Source: Candidatus Gastranaerophilales bacterium
Lineage (GTDB): Bacteria; Cyanobacteriota; Vampirovibrionia; Gastranaerophilales; Gastranaerophilaceae
DNA: 64,000 bases
NCBI GenBank assembly: GCA_944323985.1
Contig: CALUUP010000009.1
Coordinates: forward strand, 1-64,000
Reading direction: 5' to 3'
Position 1 is the first letter of the stretch; the number at the start of each line of letters is the position of its first letter. Made by a program: the position numbers and the translations under genes. Shown here piece after piece: positions 33,831 to 42,880 of the stretch. The notes beneath the pieces are model-generated. The model searched no databases. It had not been told where the DNA came from and worked only from the letters and a program-made list of their open reading frames with translations.

Positions 33831-34914
33831 AGGACAATTTAGAATAATTCCAAATATAGAAGCAAAATCTGATGGTAAAATTGTAATTGACGGAAAAGAA
33901 TATATAAATTTTGCTTCTAACGATTATCTTGGAATAAGTACTAAATATCATTTGGAAAGAGAATTTTTAAGTAAAACAACATCAGCTTTGTCAACAGCTT
34001 CCGCTAGACTTTTAACAGGTTCTTCTCCTGAATATAAAAATTTGGAAAATACAGTTGCAAATCTTTTTAATAAAGAATCTGCATTAATATTTAATACAGG
34101 ATATCAGTGCAATTTAGGAGTAATTTCAGCAATTATAAACAAAGGAGATGTTGTTTTTTCTGATAAATTAAATCATGCAAGTATCATCGATGGCATGCAA
34201 CTTGCAAAAGGTGATTTTTACAGATACAAGCATTTTGATTATGAAAATTTAGAAAAATTACTAAAAGAGAAAAGAGAAAATTATAATAGAGCTTTAATTG
34301 TTTCAGAATCAATATTTAGTATGGATGGAGATATTGCTAATATTGATAAATTAATAGAACTAAAGAAAAAATATAATTGTTTATTAATGGTAGATGAAGC
34401 TCACGCATTTGCTTGTATGGGAGAAACTTTAGCTGGCATTTCTTATAACAAAGACGTTGATATTATAACAGCGACTTTTGGAAAAGCAATAGGTTCTTTT
34501 GGGGCATTTTGTGTTTCTTCTAAAGATATAATTGATTATCTTATTAATAAAGCTCGTTCATTTATTTTTTCTACCTCAATTCCTCCATTAAATATTGCTT
34601 GGTCAAATTGGCTTTTAACTGAAAAACGAGAATTTTTAATTTCACAAAAAAACAAGTTAAATAATTTAGTAAAAGATGTACATACTCTTTTAAATAATAA
34701 AGGTATTTACACAGTATCAAACTCACAAATAATTCCAATAATAATTGGATCTAATGAAGATACTATAAAAATTTCAGAAAAATTAAAATCCAAAGGGTAC
34801 TATATACCTGCAATACGTCCACCGACAGTACCAGAAGGTTCTTCTAGACTAAGAATTTCTCTAACTGCTGACTGTAAAATTGAAGATTTTGAAAAAATTT
34901 TAGATATTATCTAA
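33799..34914 (+). CDS. bioF: Alpha-oxoamine synthase (BioF / glycine C-acetyltransferase type)
   Basis: 371 residues, PLP-dependent, condensing an acyl-CoA with an amino acid. N-terminal MKQELKKLKDKGQFRIIP, then the family's INFASNDYLGIS, RLLTGSSPEYKNLE, VDEAHAFACMG, and the PLP-binding Lys in TATFGKAIGSFGAF. The sequence alone does not separate 8-amino-7-oxononanoate synthase (biotin) from 2-amino-3-ketobutyrate ligase, and no other biotin or threonine-degradation gene is nearby. It overlaps ctpA by 32 bases and the converging dxr by 4. Confidence 0.85.
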   Translation: MKQELKKLKDKGQFRIIPNIEAKSDGKIVIDGKEYINFASNDYLGISTKYHLEREFLSKTTSALSTASARLLTGSSPEYKNLENTVANLFNKESALIFNTGYQCNLGVISAIINKGDVVFSDKLNHASIIDGMQLAKGDFYRYKHFDYENLEKLLKEKRENYNRALIVSESIFSMDGDIANIDKLIELKKKYNCLLMVDEAHAFACMGETLAGISYNKDVDIITATFGKAIGSFGAFCVSSKDIIDYLINKARSFIFSTSIPPLNIAWSNWLLTEKREFLISQKNKLNNLVKDVHTLLNNKGIYTVSNSQIIPIIIGSNEDTIKISEKLKSKGYYIPAIRPPTVPEGSSRLRISLTADCKIEDFEKILDII

Positions 34915-36017
34915 AACAATTCTCTTATTTTTATTCTAATTTCATTATCAATTTCAAAAATTTCATCTAATGTCGGATTTTTAACAACATTATGAATATT
35001 CATCATTTTTTCAACGGTATCAATAATATCAAATAATTTAATTTTCCCATTTAAAAAGGCAAATACAGATTCTTCATTAGCTGCATTTAGACAAATAGTA
35101 GCAGAACCACCAATTCTTCCAGCTTCATAAGCCATCGATAAAGCTTTAAACTTATTCCAATCAGGCTCTAGAAAATCCAAATGAGCAATTTGTGAAAAAC
35201 TAAAGCTATTAGACTTAATACCTTCTATTCTATTAGGATAAGTAATTGCATATTGAATAGGAATATGCATACTAGGTAAACCCAATTGAGCAATAACACT
35301 TCCATCTTTATATTCAACTGCAGAATGCACAATACTTTGAGGATGAACAACCACTTCTATATTATCATAACTCATATTAAATAGATGATGCGCTTCAATA
35401 ACTTCTAAACCTTTATTCATAAGCGTTGCACTATCAACGGTAATTTTCTTCCCCATATTCCAACGAGGATGAGCTAATGCTTGTTCTACCGTCGCATTTT
35501 TCATATCTTCTATTGATTTATTTAAAAATGGCCCACCAGAAGCTGTAATAATAAGTTTATTAACCATAGATAAATCTTTTATACATTGATGAATTGCCGA
35601 GTGCTCACTATCAACAGGTAAAATATTTACTCCCTTAGTCTTTGCTAAATTCATAACAATATCACCAGCCATAACGAGAGTTTCTTTATTTGCTAAAGCA
35701 ATATCAATTCCGTTATTAATTGCAGTAATGGTAGGCTTTAATCCTATTCTTCCTGATACCGCTACTAAAATTATATCATTTTCTTTATTAGAACAAATTT
35801 CCTCCATAGTTGCAAAATTTGCTCCAATTATCTCGTTTTTATCAGAAGCATAAGCATATTTAGGTTTAAACTTTTTTATCTGTTCATTTAAAAGTTCTAC
35901 ATTTGTTCCTGCTGCTAATGACAAAATTTCAAATTTATCTTGTATTTTTTCAATTACTTCTAACGCTTGTCTTCCAATTGAACCAGTTGACCCTAATATA
36001 CTTATCTTTTTTCTCAT
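34911..36017 (-). CDS. dxr: 1-deoxy-D-xylulose 5-phosphate reductoisomerase
   Basis: Second step of the MEP isoprenoid pathway, NADPH- and metal-dependent. 368 residues, slightly short of the usual 380-400. NADPH-binding ISILGSTGSIGRQALEV, ANKETLVMAG, ILPVDSEHSAIHQC with metal ligands, ITASGGPFL, and HPRWNMGKKITVDSATLMNK are all diagnostic. CGGAGA precedes the start. Likely co-transcribed with rfbD just upstream (16-bp gap). ispD lies at 13651. Confidence 0.97.
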   Translation of the reverse strand: MRKKISILGSTGSIGRQALEVIEKIQDKFEILSLAAGTNVELLNEQIKKFKPKYAYASDKNEIIGANFATMEEICSNKENDIILVAVSGRIGLKPTITAINNGIDIALANKETLVMAGDIVMNLAKTKGVNILPVDSEHSAIHQCIKDLSMVNKLIITASGGPFLNKSIEDMKNATVEQALAHPRWNMGKKITVDSATLMNKGLEVIEAHHLFNMSYDNIEVVVHPQSIVHSAVEYKDGSVIAQLGLPSMHIPIQYAITYPNRIEGIKSNSFSFSQIAHLDFLEPDWNKFKALSMAYEAGRIGGSATICLNAANEESVFAFLNGKIKLFDIIDTVEKMMNIHNVVKNPTLDEIFEIDNEIRIKIRELF

Positions 36018-36033
36018 TATTACTATTTCTCCG

Positions 36034-36858
36034 TTATTTCATTCTTAAATCCAAATAATCTTTTAAAGCGTCTTCCCATTTTCTACAACAATTATTATTA
36101 TCTAAAACACTATAAGCCGGTCGCTTTGCTTTTTGAGGAAAATCTTTAGATTTACAAGGAACAATATTTACATCAATATTTAAGAATTGAAATATTTTTT
36201 TTGCAAAACCATACCAACTTGTAAAACCACTTCCGCAGACATGATATGTACCAAAAATATTATTTTCAATAATTTGAATAATATTATTTGACAGTTCAAC
36301 AGTCCAAGTTGGAGATCCAATTTGATCATCTACAACTTTAATAACATCTTTATCTTTTAAAGATATCATTTTTTCAACAAAATTATTTCCATGATGACCA
36401 TACAACCAACTTGTCCTTATAATAAAATACTTAGAACAAATACTTTTAACAACTTCTTCTCCCTTTAATTTTGTCAAACCATAATTATTCATAGGATTAG
36501 TAATATCCGTTATTTCATAAGGAACACCTTTATTACCATCAAAAACATAATCCGTTGAAATATAAATAAAAGGAATACTATATTTACTTGCTATATTTGC
36601 AACATTTTTAGTTCCTAAAACATTAATATTATAAGCTTTATCAAAATCGTCTTCAGCTTTTTCAACGTCTGTATAAGCAGCACAATGTATTATAAAATCA
36701 AAAGGTAATGCTCCATCTATAAATTTTTTTATTTCATATGAATTAGTTATATCAAAATCATCTAAATCAGCTTCTATAACATCATATCCATAATCTTCAA
36801 GCAAAGGACATAAATCCTGTCCCAACATTCCTTTTGCACCAGTTACAAGCACTTTCAA
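36034..36858 (-). CDS. rfbD: dTDP-4-dehydrorhamnose reductase
   Basis: Last step of dTDP-L-rhamnose synthesis for surface polysaccharides. 274 residues, a short-chain dehydrogenase fold: MKVLVTGAKGMLG (NADPH-binding), HCAAYTDVEKAEDD, STDYVFDG, the catalytic YGLTKLKGE (Tyr-x-x-x-Lys), IIRTSWLYG. TTG 36858 is chosen because GAGG lies about 9 bases upstream and the family starts there; ATG 36867 overlaps the ribosome binding site. rfbA, B and C are not in the window. Confidence 0.92.
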   Translation of the reverse strand: MKVLVTGAKGMLGQDLCPLLEDYGYDVIEADLDDFDITNSYEIKKFIDGALPFDFIIHCAAYTDVEKAEDDFDKAYNINVLGTKNVANIASKYSIPFIYISTDYVFDGNKGVPYEITDITNPMNNYGLTKLKGEEVVKSICSKYFIIRTSWLYGHHGNNFVEKMISLKDKDVIKVVDDQIGSPTWTVELSNNIIQIIENNIFGTYHVCGSGFTSWYGFAKKIFQFLNIDVNIVPCKSKDFPQKAKRPAYSVLDNNNCCRKWEDALKDYLDLRMK

Positions 36859-36881
36859 TTTTATCATCCTCTTCTAAGAAA

Positions 36882-36936
36882 ATTATACATTAAAAATAAT
36901 TTACCTGTTTAAAACTTTTTCTGTATATGTTATACT
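36882..36936. promoter_or_regulatory. Divergent promoters of rfbD and the GGDEF gene
   Basis: Plus strand: TTTAAA (36908-36913), 17 bp, TATACT (36931-36936). Minus strand: TAAACA (36906-36911), 18 bp, TATAAT (36882-36887). The two -35 boxes overlap by four bases, so both cannot be occupied at once. The -35 matches are weak. Confidence 0.45.
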
Positions 36937-36967
36937 TATAAGGTACTAAGCTTTAGAGGATGATAGT

Positions 36968-38857
36968 TTGGGCTTTTTCGACAATTTAAAAAATTTCAAA
37001 AACAAATTAGATCAAGTAGAATCTACCGTATACGGAAAGCAATCTTTGTTAGAAGTATACGAAAGAAATGCTAAACTGGAAGCTGAAATTGTTAAAAGAA
37101 CAAATGAACTTGATAGAGCCAATAAGCAAATGCTTACATTACAACATATTTGGGATATGATGAATTCTTCAAAGCCTCTTTCAAGCGTACTAAATGCAAT
37201 AGTAAACAGTATTCAAGGAGAACTTGGATATTTATATAGTTTTATTGTTAAACAAAATCACGACGAAAATGGAAAATTTTTACAAGTAGTAGCATCTTCC
37301 AGAGAAGATTTAAGTACAAAATTTTCAGATTACTTTAATTGTGATGTATCAGACTATAAAATGTCATTTCCAGAGTTTGATGAAATAAAAAATTCTGTAA
37401 AATATAATCAAATATATCAATCCAACGACTTATTAAAATTAATAATGGGCTTAATTCCAACTTTAAAAGAAGAAAATTTAAAGAAATTCTTATTGGAAAC
37501 AAAAATGAAATCTTATATTTTAGTTCCATTGAAATCAAATCAAATCCACTTCGGTTCATTAATAGTCTTTTCTTCAAGAGAAAATATAAGTAAAAGTGAA
37601 TTAAATTTTCTTAATTTGTTTGCCAAACAAATTGAATTGGCCATAACTATAGCAGACTTATTTCAAGCAGTAAAAGAACAAGCTATAACAGATTCAATGA
37701 CTGGTTTATATAATAGAAGATATTTTGAAGAATTCATAAAAAAAGAAGCGATTCGTGCAAATAGACAAAATCAAAAATTTACAGTTATAAGTTTAGATTT
37801 AGACCACTTAAAACAAATTAATGATGTGTATGGTCATAATTATGGAGATATTGCAATAAAAGCAATAGCAGATGTGTTAAAAAACAATGCTCGTTCAATT
37901 GATATTGCAGCAAGAATGGGAGGCGAAGAATTTAATCTTATTTTACCAGGAGTTGATTCTCAGGGGGGACTAATAGCAGCAGAACGTATAAGAAAAGCAA
38001 TTGAATCAGTCGAATTAGAAAAAATTGAACATATTACTGCTAGTATTGGTGTTGCAACATATTTAGAGCACTCTGATGATATAGATGAACTATTAGAATT
38101 AGCTGACCAAGCAATGTATGAATCTAAAAGAAATGGTAGAAATAGAGTAACACTAGCCAAAATATCAAATATTGCTTCTTGGCAGGAGGTTGCAGTAAAT
38201 ACATTTATAGATATATTATCTAAACATAGAATTCCATTAGACAATCAAACTTCAGAATTATTGAATAATAAGTTAAATCAAATAAACAAAAGTAATGACA
38301 AATTATACCAAGTAGCAGATAACTTAGTGGAAATTTACAATCCCGAACATAAAGATGGTATTATGAAAGCAAAAGTAGAATTTGCATCTCTACTTGCTAA
38401 GCGATTTGATTTACCTAAAGAAGCGATTGATAAATTAAAAATAGCAATACTTCTTTATGATATTGGAAATACAATGTTACCTAAAGATTTATTACAAAAA
38501 AAAGAACCTCTTAATCAAGAAGATAAAGATTACATAAAAAAACATCCAATAATAGCAGCTAGAGAAATATTAGAACCTATTTCAAATATAGTAGATATTG
38601 TACCTATTATAGAAAAACATCATGAAAATTGGGATGGATCCGGATATCCAAATAAATTATCGGGAGATCAAATTCCTATTGAATCACAAATAATACTAAT
38701 TATTGATTCTTACTTTGCTTTATTAGAAAGAAGACCATATCGAGAAGCTTTATCCCAAGATGATGCAATTAAACTTATAGAAGAAGATATAAATGTAAAA
38801 TGGAATGAGAGACTAGCAAAAGAATTTATTTCAATTGTTCGTGATAGTATAGTTTAA
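36968..38857 (+). CDS. GAF-GGDEF diguanylate cyclase with degenerate HD-GYP domain
   Basis: 629 residues from TTG 36968 (GAGG 7 bases upstream). An N-terminal coiled coil (20-60) precedes a GAF domain (about 70-235). The GGDEF domain has active site GGEEF (318-322) and an intact feedback I-site RSID (309-312), so c-di-GMP synthesis is expected. The C-terminal HD-GYP-like domain keeps HHENWDGSGYP, but the key HD reads Y497-D498 (LLYDIGN), so the phosphodiesterase is probably dead. Soluble. Two bases upstream of a PadR gene. Confidence 0.88.
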   Translation: MGFFDNLKNFKNKLDQVESTVYGKQSLLEVYERNAKLEAEIVKRTNELDRANKQMLTLQHIWDMMNSSKPLSSVLNAIVNSIQGELGYLYSFIVKQNHDENGKFLQVVASSREDLSTKFSDYFNCDVSDYKMSFPEFDEIKNSVKYNQIYQSNDLLKLIMGLIPTLKEENLKKFLLETKMKSYILVPLKSNQIHFGSLIVFSSRENISKSELNFLNLFAKQIELAITIADLFQAVKEQAITDSMTGLYNRRYFEEFIKKEAIRANRQNQKFTVISLDLDHLKQINDVYGHNYGDIAIKAIADVLKNNARSIDIAARMGGEEFNLILPGVDSQGGLIAAERIRKAIESVELEKIEHITASIGVATYLEHSDDIDELLELADQAMYESKRNGRNRVTLAKISNIASWQEVAVNTFIDILSKHRIPLDNQTSELLNNKLNQINKSNDKLYQVADNLVEIYNPEHKDGIMKAKVEFASLLAKRFDLPKEAIDKLKIAILLYDIGNTMLPKDLLQKKEPLNQEDKDYIKKHPIIAAREILEPISNIVDIVPIIEKHHENWDGSGYPNKLSGDQIPIESQIILIIDSYFALLERRPYREALSQDDAIKLIEEDINVKWNERLAKEFISIVRDSIV

Positions 38858-38859
38858 GT

Positions 38860-39372
38860 ATGATAGAATTATTAATTTTGTTTGAATTAGAAAATAAAGT
38901 ATTAACAATGTACGGAATTTCAAAAGAAATTCGCTCAACATTTTCAGTCTTAACAACTCCAAGTTACGGAACAATAAAGCCCGCTCTAAATCGCTTAGAA
39001 AAATCTGGTTTTGTTAAAACTCAGAAAAATATGTCATCAGGAGGTAGACCTTCTATATACTATTCTATAACACCAGAAGGGAAAAAAGAATTAGTAAAGC
39101 TTATTATTACCCCCCCTCAAGAAAATCCTATACAATTTTTAACTACAGCAAGAATTAAATTAGCTTGTGCAGATTTGCTAAATGAAACTGAATTAAAAAT
39201 AATGTTAAATCAACTTAAACTAAAAGCAGAAAGTATTTTATCAGATATAAATGTTTTGCAAAAAAATAAAGATTTATCTTTTTATCCCAGAATGGTATTT
39301 GATAATTTATTATGTGAATATAAAAATTTTATATCTTTAATAGAAGGTTTTAAGTATGCCGGCAATAATTAG
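38860..39372 (+). CDS. PadR-family transcriptional regulator
   Basis: 170 residues. A winged-helix N-terminal domain (about 1-85; ILFELENKVLTMYGISKEI, TIKPALNRLEKSGFVKTQ, GRPSIYYSITPEGKKEL) is followed by the C-terminal helices that dimerise PadR proteins (Vir_act_alpha_C type). Typical ligands are phenolics or drugs; here none is implied. It starts 2 bases after the GGDEF gene with no ribosome binding site (coupled) and overlaps the DUF512 gene by 17 bases. Confidence 0.9.
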   Translation: MIELLILFELENKVLTMYGISKEIRSTFSVLTTPSYGTIKPALNRLEKSGFVKTQKNMSSGGRPSIYYSITPEGKKELVKLIITPPQENPIQFLTTARIKLACADLLNETELKIMLNQLKLKAESILSDINVLQKNKDLSFYPRMVFDNLLCEYKNFISLIEGFKYAGNN

Positions 39373-40624
39373 TGGAGTAGAAACAAATTCAATAGCTGAA
39401 GAATTAGATATTCAAACAGGAGATATTTTATTGACTATAGATGGTAATCAATTAGAAGACATGATTGACTATCAATACTATATGAAATCCGAAATATTAA
39501 CTATAGAAATTCAGAAAAAAAATGGCGAAATAGAGGAAATTGAATTAGAAAAAGATTATGAAGAAGATTTAGGAATTATATTCGAAAGTGCAGTTTTTGA
39601 TAAAATAAAACCGTGTTTAAATAATTGTATATTTTGCTTTGTGGCACAACAACCAAAAGGTTTACGGAATACCTTATACATAAAAGATGATGATTATAGA
39701 TTATCATATTTACAAGGAACTTATATTACAACTACTAATTTAACAGAACAAGATAAAGAAAGAATTGCAAGATTAAAACTAGGTCCATTTTATATATCAA
39801 TTCATACGACAAATCCAAAATTAAGAACTGAAATGTTAAGAAATCCGAATGCTTCAAAAATAATGGAAAATTTAAAATGGTTTGAAGATAATGAAATACC
39901 ATTTCATACTCAAATTGTTTTATGTCCAGGATATAATGACGGAAATGAATTGGAAAGAACCTTAAAAGACTTATCTCAATTCAAAAATTCTCTTTTATCT
40001 GTTGCAATAGTTCCTGTTGGAATAACTCAATACAGAAATTCTCCACTAAAAACAGTTAATAAAGAAATTGCAAAACAAACAATTGAAATTGCTTCTAAAT
40101 ACAACAAAGTTTGTTGTTCAGATGAATTTTTCTTGTTAGCAGAAGAAAGTCTTCCTAAATCTGAATATTATGGAAATTTTTCTCAACTTGATGATGGAGT
40201 AGGCTCTTTAAGAATACTTATTGATGATTTTGATGAATTTGAATTACCTAAACAACTATCTAAAAAACTTAAAATAGCATTTGCATGCTCAACAGCTGCA
40301 AAACTTGCATTTGAATATATCTCAAACAAATTAAATAAAATAAAAAACTTAGAAACTTCTTTTTATCCTGTAAAATCAACATACTGGGGTGATAAAATAA
40401 CGGTTGCAGGTTTAATTACTTCAGAAGATTTGATAAATACTATTAAAAATATAGAGGCAGACTATATTTTTATACCTTCAATAATGTTGAAACCATATAC
40501 GGACTTATTTCTTGACGGAGTTTCATTAAAAGAAGTAATAAATAAAACTAAAAAAAATCTATGCATTGTTGAGAATAACTATTCTTTAGCTGAAGTTATC
40601 GACCTTATTAATGACTATACCTAA
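39356..40624 (+). CDS. PDZ-containing radical SAM protein, DUF512 family
   Basis: 422 residues. PDZ-like domain (1-70; GVETNSIAEELDIQTGDIL), radical SAM region with the classical CxxxCxxC at Cys87, Cys91 and Cys94 (CLNNCIFCF), then the DUF512 domain (about 225-420) including IAFACSTAAKLAFE and the end IPSIMLKPYTDLFLDG. Family members are near-universal in cyanobacteria and common in clostridia. They are predicted Fe-S oxidoreductases of unknown substrate. GAAGG ribosome binding site lies 8 bases before the start. Confidence 0.9.
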   Translation: MPAIISGVETNSIAEELDIQTGDILLTIDGNQLEDMIDYQYYMKSEILTIEIQKKNGEIEEIELEKDYEEDLGIIFESAVFDKIKPCLNNCIFCFVAQQPKGLRNTLYIKDDDYRLSYLQGTYITTTNLTEQDKERIARLKLGPFYISIHTTNPKLRTEMLRNPNASKIMENLKWFEDNEIPFHTQIVLCPGYNDGNELERTLKDLSQFKNSLLSVAIVPVGITQYRNSPLKTVNKEIAKQTIEIASKYNKVCCSDEFFLLAEESLPKSEYYGNFSQLDDGVGSLRILIDDFDEFELPKQLSKKLKIAFACSTAAKLAFEYISNKLNKIKNLETSFYPVKSTYWGDKITVAGLITSEDLINTIKNIEADYIFIPSIMLKPYTDLFLDGVSLKEVINKTKKNLCIVENNYSLAEVIDLINDYT

Positions 40625-40704
40625 AATATTAGATGGTTGGGTAATGTACTACGCACTATGACTATTATTTAATAGAGTGGTAATAATCATTAGGAGGATT
40701 TGAA

Positions 40705-41391
40705 ATGACCACAGCAGTTAGTACAGAAAAGAAAACTATTAGCGTAATTATAATAGAAGACTTTAAACTAACAAGAGTCGGATTAAGATGTGCACTTAAT
40801 TCAAATGAAGATATTAATGTCGTTGCAGAAAGCGACAACGCAATAGATGGTTTACGCTTAATAGAAAGTAAATCCCCAAATATTGTACTAATGGATTTAG
40901 GGCTAGCAGGCATGAATGGGATAGAGGCAACAATAAAAGTAAAAGAAATGAATAAAGATATTAAGGTTATCGCTTTAACATCACATGATAGAGAAGAAGA
41001 AGTTATCGCAGCATTATCTTCAGGAGCAATGGCATATTGTCTAAAAGATATCGATCCAAATAAACTTGCAGACGTAATAAGAGATGTAAATAACGGAGTA
41101 TGTTGGTTAGATCCCGTAATAGCAAGAAAAGTATTAGATTCATTTCCTAAACAAGAAACTTTAGGAATCCTAAAAGACAAGTATTCAGATGAAGGCAGAG
41201 TACCGTTAACAGAAAGAGAGTTTGAAGTTTTAAAACACTTAGTAGAAGGAAAAAGTAATACAGAAATTGCTAAAGAATTAATAGTAAGTGTGCACACAGC
41301 AAAAGCACACGTATGTTCAATCTTACAAAAAATGTGTGTAAATGATAGAGTACAAGCAGCAGTAAAAGCTGTAAAAGAAGGTCTTGTTTAA
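40705..41391 (+). CDS. NarL/FixJ-type response regulator, orphan
   Basis: 228 residues. Receiver domain (12-130) with acidic pair E18/D19, phosphorylated Asp64 (VLMDLGLAGMNG), Thr in IALTSHD and Lys in CLKD; then a LuxR-type helix-turn-helix (PLTEREFEVLKHLVEGKSNT) with SVHTAKAHV as recognition helix. The whole C-terminal block closely resembles a NarL-type regulator conserved in cyanobacteria. Strong AGGAGG ribosome binding site, own strong terminator, no adjacent kinase. Confidence 0.93.
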   Translation: MTTAVSTEKKTISVIIIEDFKLTRVGLRCALNSNEDINVVAESDNAIDGLRLIESKSPNIVLMDLGLAGMNGIEATIKVKEMNKDIKVIALTSHDREEEVIAALSSGAMAYCLKDIDPNKLADVIRDVNNGVCWLDPVIARKVLDSFPKQETLGILKDKYSDEGRVPLTEREFEVLKHLVEGKSNTEIAKELIVSVHTAKAHVCSILQKMCVNDRVQAAVKAVKEGLV

Positions 41392-41408
41392 ATAGTGTTT
41401 TTATCCGT

Positions 41409-41440
41409 AAAAAGTCCCTTTTATAGGGACTTTTTGTTTT
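41409..41440 (+). terminator. Intrinsic terminator of the response regulator
   Basis: 11-bp perfect stem AAAAAGTCCCT / AGGGACTTTTT, 5-base loop, T-rich tail TTTTTGTTTT. Confidence 0.92.
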
Positions 41441-41518
41441 AATGCTTCGAGACTTGTGTTTAAGCTCTGTTTATAGTATTTTTAAAATTAGTTGGTTAGT
41501 ATAAAAGAGGATAAATAA

Positions 41519-42811
41519 ATGAACACAACTATTGAAAAACAACCAGAAAATATCGTAAAAGTCGATATCGAAATCCCCGCAAAGGAAGCTGTTGAATATT
41601 ATAATAATGCAGCAAAAAAACTTGCACAATATGTAAATATTCCAGGTTTTAGAAAAGGAAAAGCTCCTAGAAATATTGTGGAACAAAATATTGGAGAAGA
41701 AAGAATTAAGCACGAAGCTTTAGAAAATGCTTTACCAAAAATATTCTCTCAAGTTATAAGAGAAAACGAATTTGATGTAGTTGCTCAACCATATGTTGAA
41801 TCTTATGATTATAAAATCGGCGAAGATTTAAAAATAACTGCAAAAATAGAACTAAGACCAGAAGTTACTTTAGGAGAGTATAAAGGTTTAAAAATAGAAG
41901 TAGAATCTTATAAAACTCCAGAAGATGCAATGCAAAAATCTATAGATGGTTTATTGCAACAACACGCTTCAACAATCGTTGTTACAGATAGAAAAACCAT
42001 TGCAACTGATACAGTAGTTTTTGATTTTGACGGATATTCAAATGGTGAAAAAATTGAACACGGAGATGCTAAAAATTATTCATTAGATTTAGCACATTCA
42101 AGCTTTATTCCTGGATTTGCTGAACAATTAGTTGACAGACCTCTTGGAGAAGAGTTTGAAATTAATGTTACATTCCCAGAAGAATATCATGAGAAAAAAT
42201 TAGCAGGTCAACCTGCAACTTTTAAATGCAAGATAAACGAAATTAAAGCAAAAGTATTACCTGAATTAACAGATGAATTTGTTCAAAAAGTTGGTCCTTT
42301 TAAAACGGTTGATGAATTAAAAGCAGATATTCAAAAATACTTAGATACTCAAAAAGAAGACATTGATAGGACAAATTCTGAAAAAGCTATATTCGAAAAA
42401 GTTACTAATGACGCAAAAGTTGATATTCAACAATCAATGATTGATAGAGAAGCAGATCAATTAGTAGAAGATTACAAACAAAAACTTGCAATGCAAGGCT
42501 TCACTTGGGAACAAGCAGTAGAAGCTCAAGGTTATGATTCTATAATGAATAGCTTAAAAGAAGATGCTGCTATAAGAGTTAAAAATTCTTTAGTTATCGA
42601 TAAAATAGCAAAAGAAGAAAATATTACAGTTTCTCAAGAAGATTTTACTGAAAAACTAACAGAATTAAGTAAAATGTACCAAATGGATACTGCTACAATG
42701 GTTAGACAGTTATCACAAACTCCAGGAGTATTTAATGCTTTATCTCAACAAGCACTAAATGAAAAAGTTACTAAATTCTTAGTTGAAAACAATAAAGTCA
42801 ATCTTAAATAA
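41519..42811 (+). CDS. tig: Trigger factor (ribosome-bound chaperone and prolyl isomerase)
   Basis: 430 residues. Ribosome-binding domain with GFRKGKAP at 43-50, FKBP-type prolyl isomerase domain (about 150-240; VVFDFDGYSNGE, FIPGFAEQLVDRPLGEE, FPEEYHEKKLAGQ) and the helical C-terminal chaperone domain. AGAGGA ribosome binding site, strong terminator. In many bacteria clpP and clpX follow; here it stands alone. Confidence 0.97.
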   Translation: MNTTIEKQPENIVKVDIEIPAKEAVEYYNNAAKKLAQYVNIPGFRKGKAPRNIVEQNIGEERIKHEALENALPKIFSQVIRENEFDVVAQPYVESYDYKIGEDLKITAKIELRPEVTLGEYKGLKIEVESYKTPEDAMQKSIDGLLQQHASTIVVTDRKTIATDTVVFDFDGYSNGEKIEHGDAKNYSLDLAHSSFIPGFAEQLVDRPLGEEFEINVTFPEEYHEKKLAGQPATFKCKINEIKAKVLPELTDEFVQKVGPFKTVDELKADIQKYLDTQKEDIDRTNSEKAIFEKVTNDAKVDIQQSMIDREADQLVEDYKQKLAMQGFTWEQAVEAQGYDSIMNSLKEDAAIRVKNSLVIDKIAKEENITVSQEDFTEKLTELSKMYQMDTATMVRQLSQTPGVFNALSQQALNEKVTKFLVENNKVNLK

Positions 42812-42828
42812 TTAAATATCTTATAAAC

Positions 42829-42861
42829 AAAAAGTGTGAATTATAAATTCACACTTTTTTG
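42829..42861. terminator. Bidirectional terminator between tig and the prepilin gene
   Basis: 14-bp perfect stem AAAAAGTGTGAATT / AATTCACACTTTTT with a 3-base loop and T runs on both strands, between converging genes. Confidence 0.93.
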
Positions 42862-42880
42862 TTTTAATATTACATATAAA

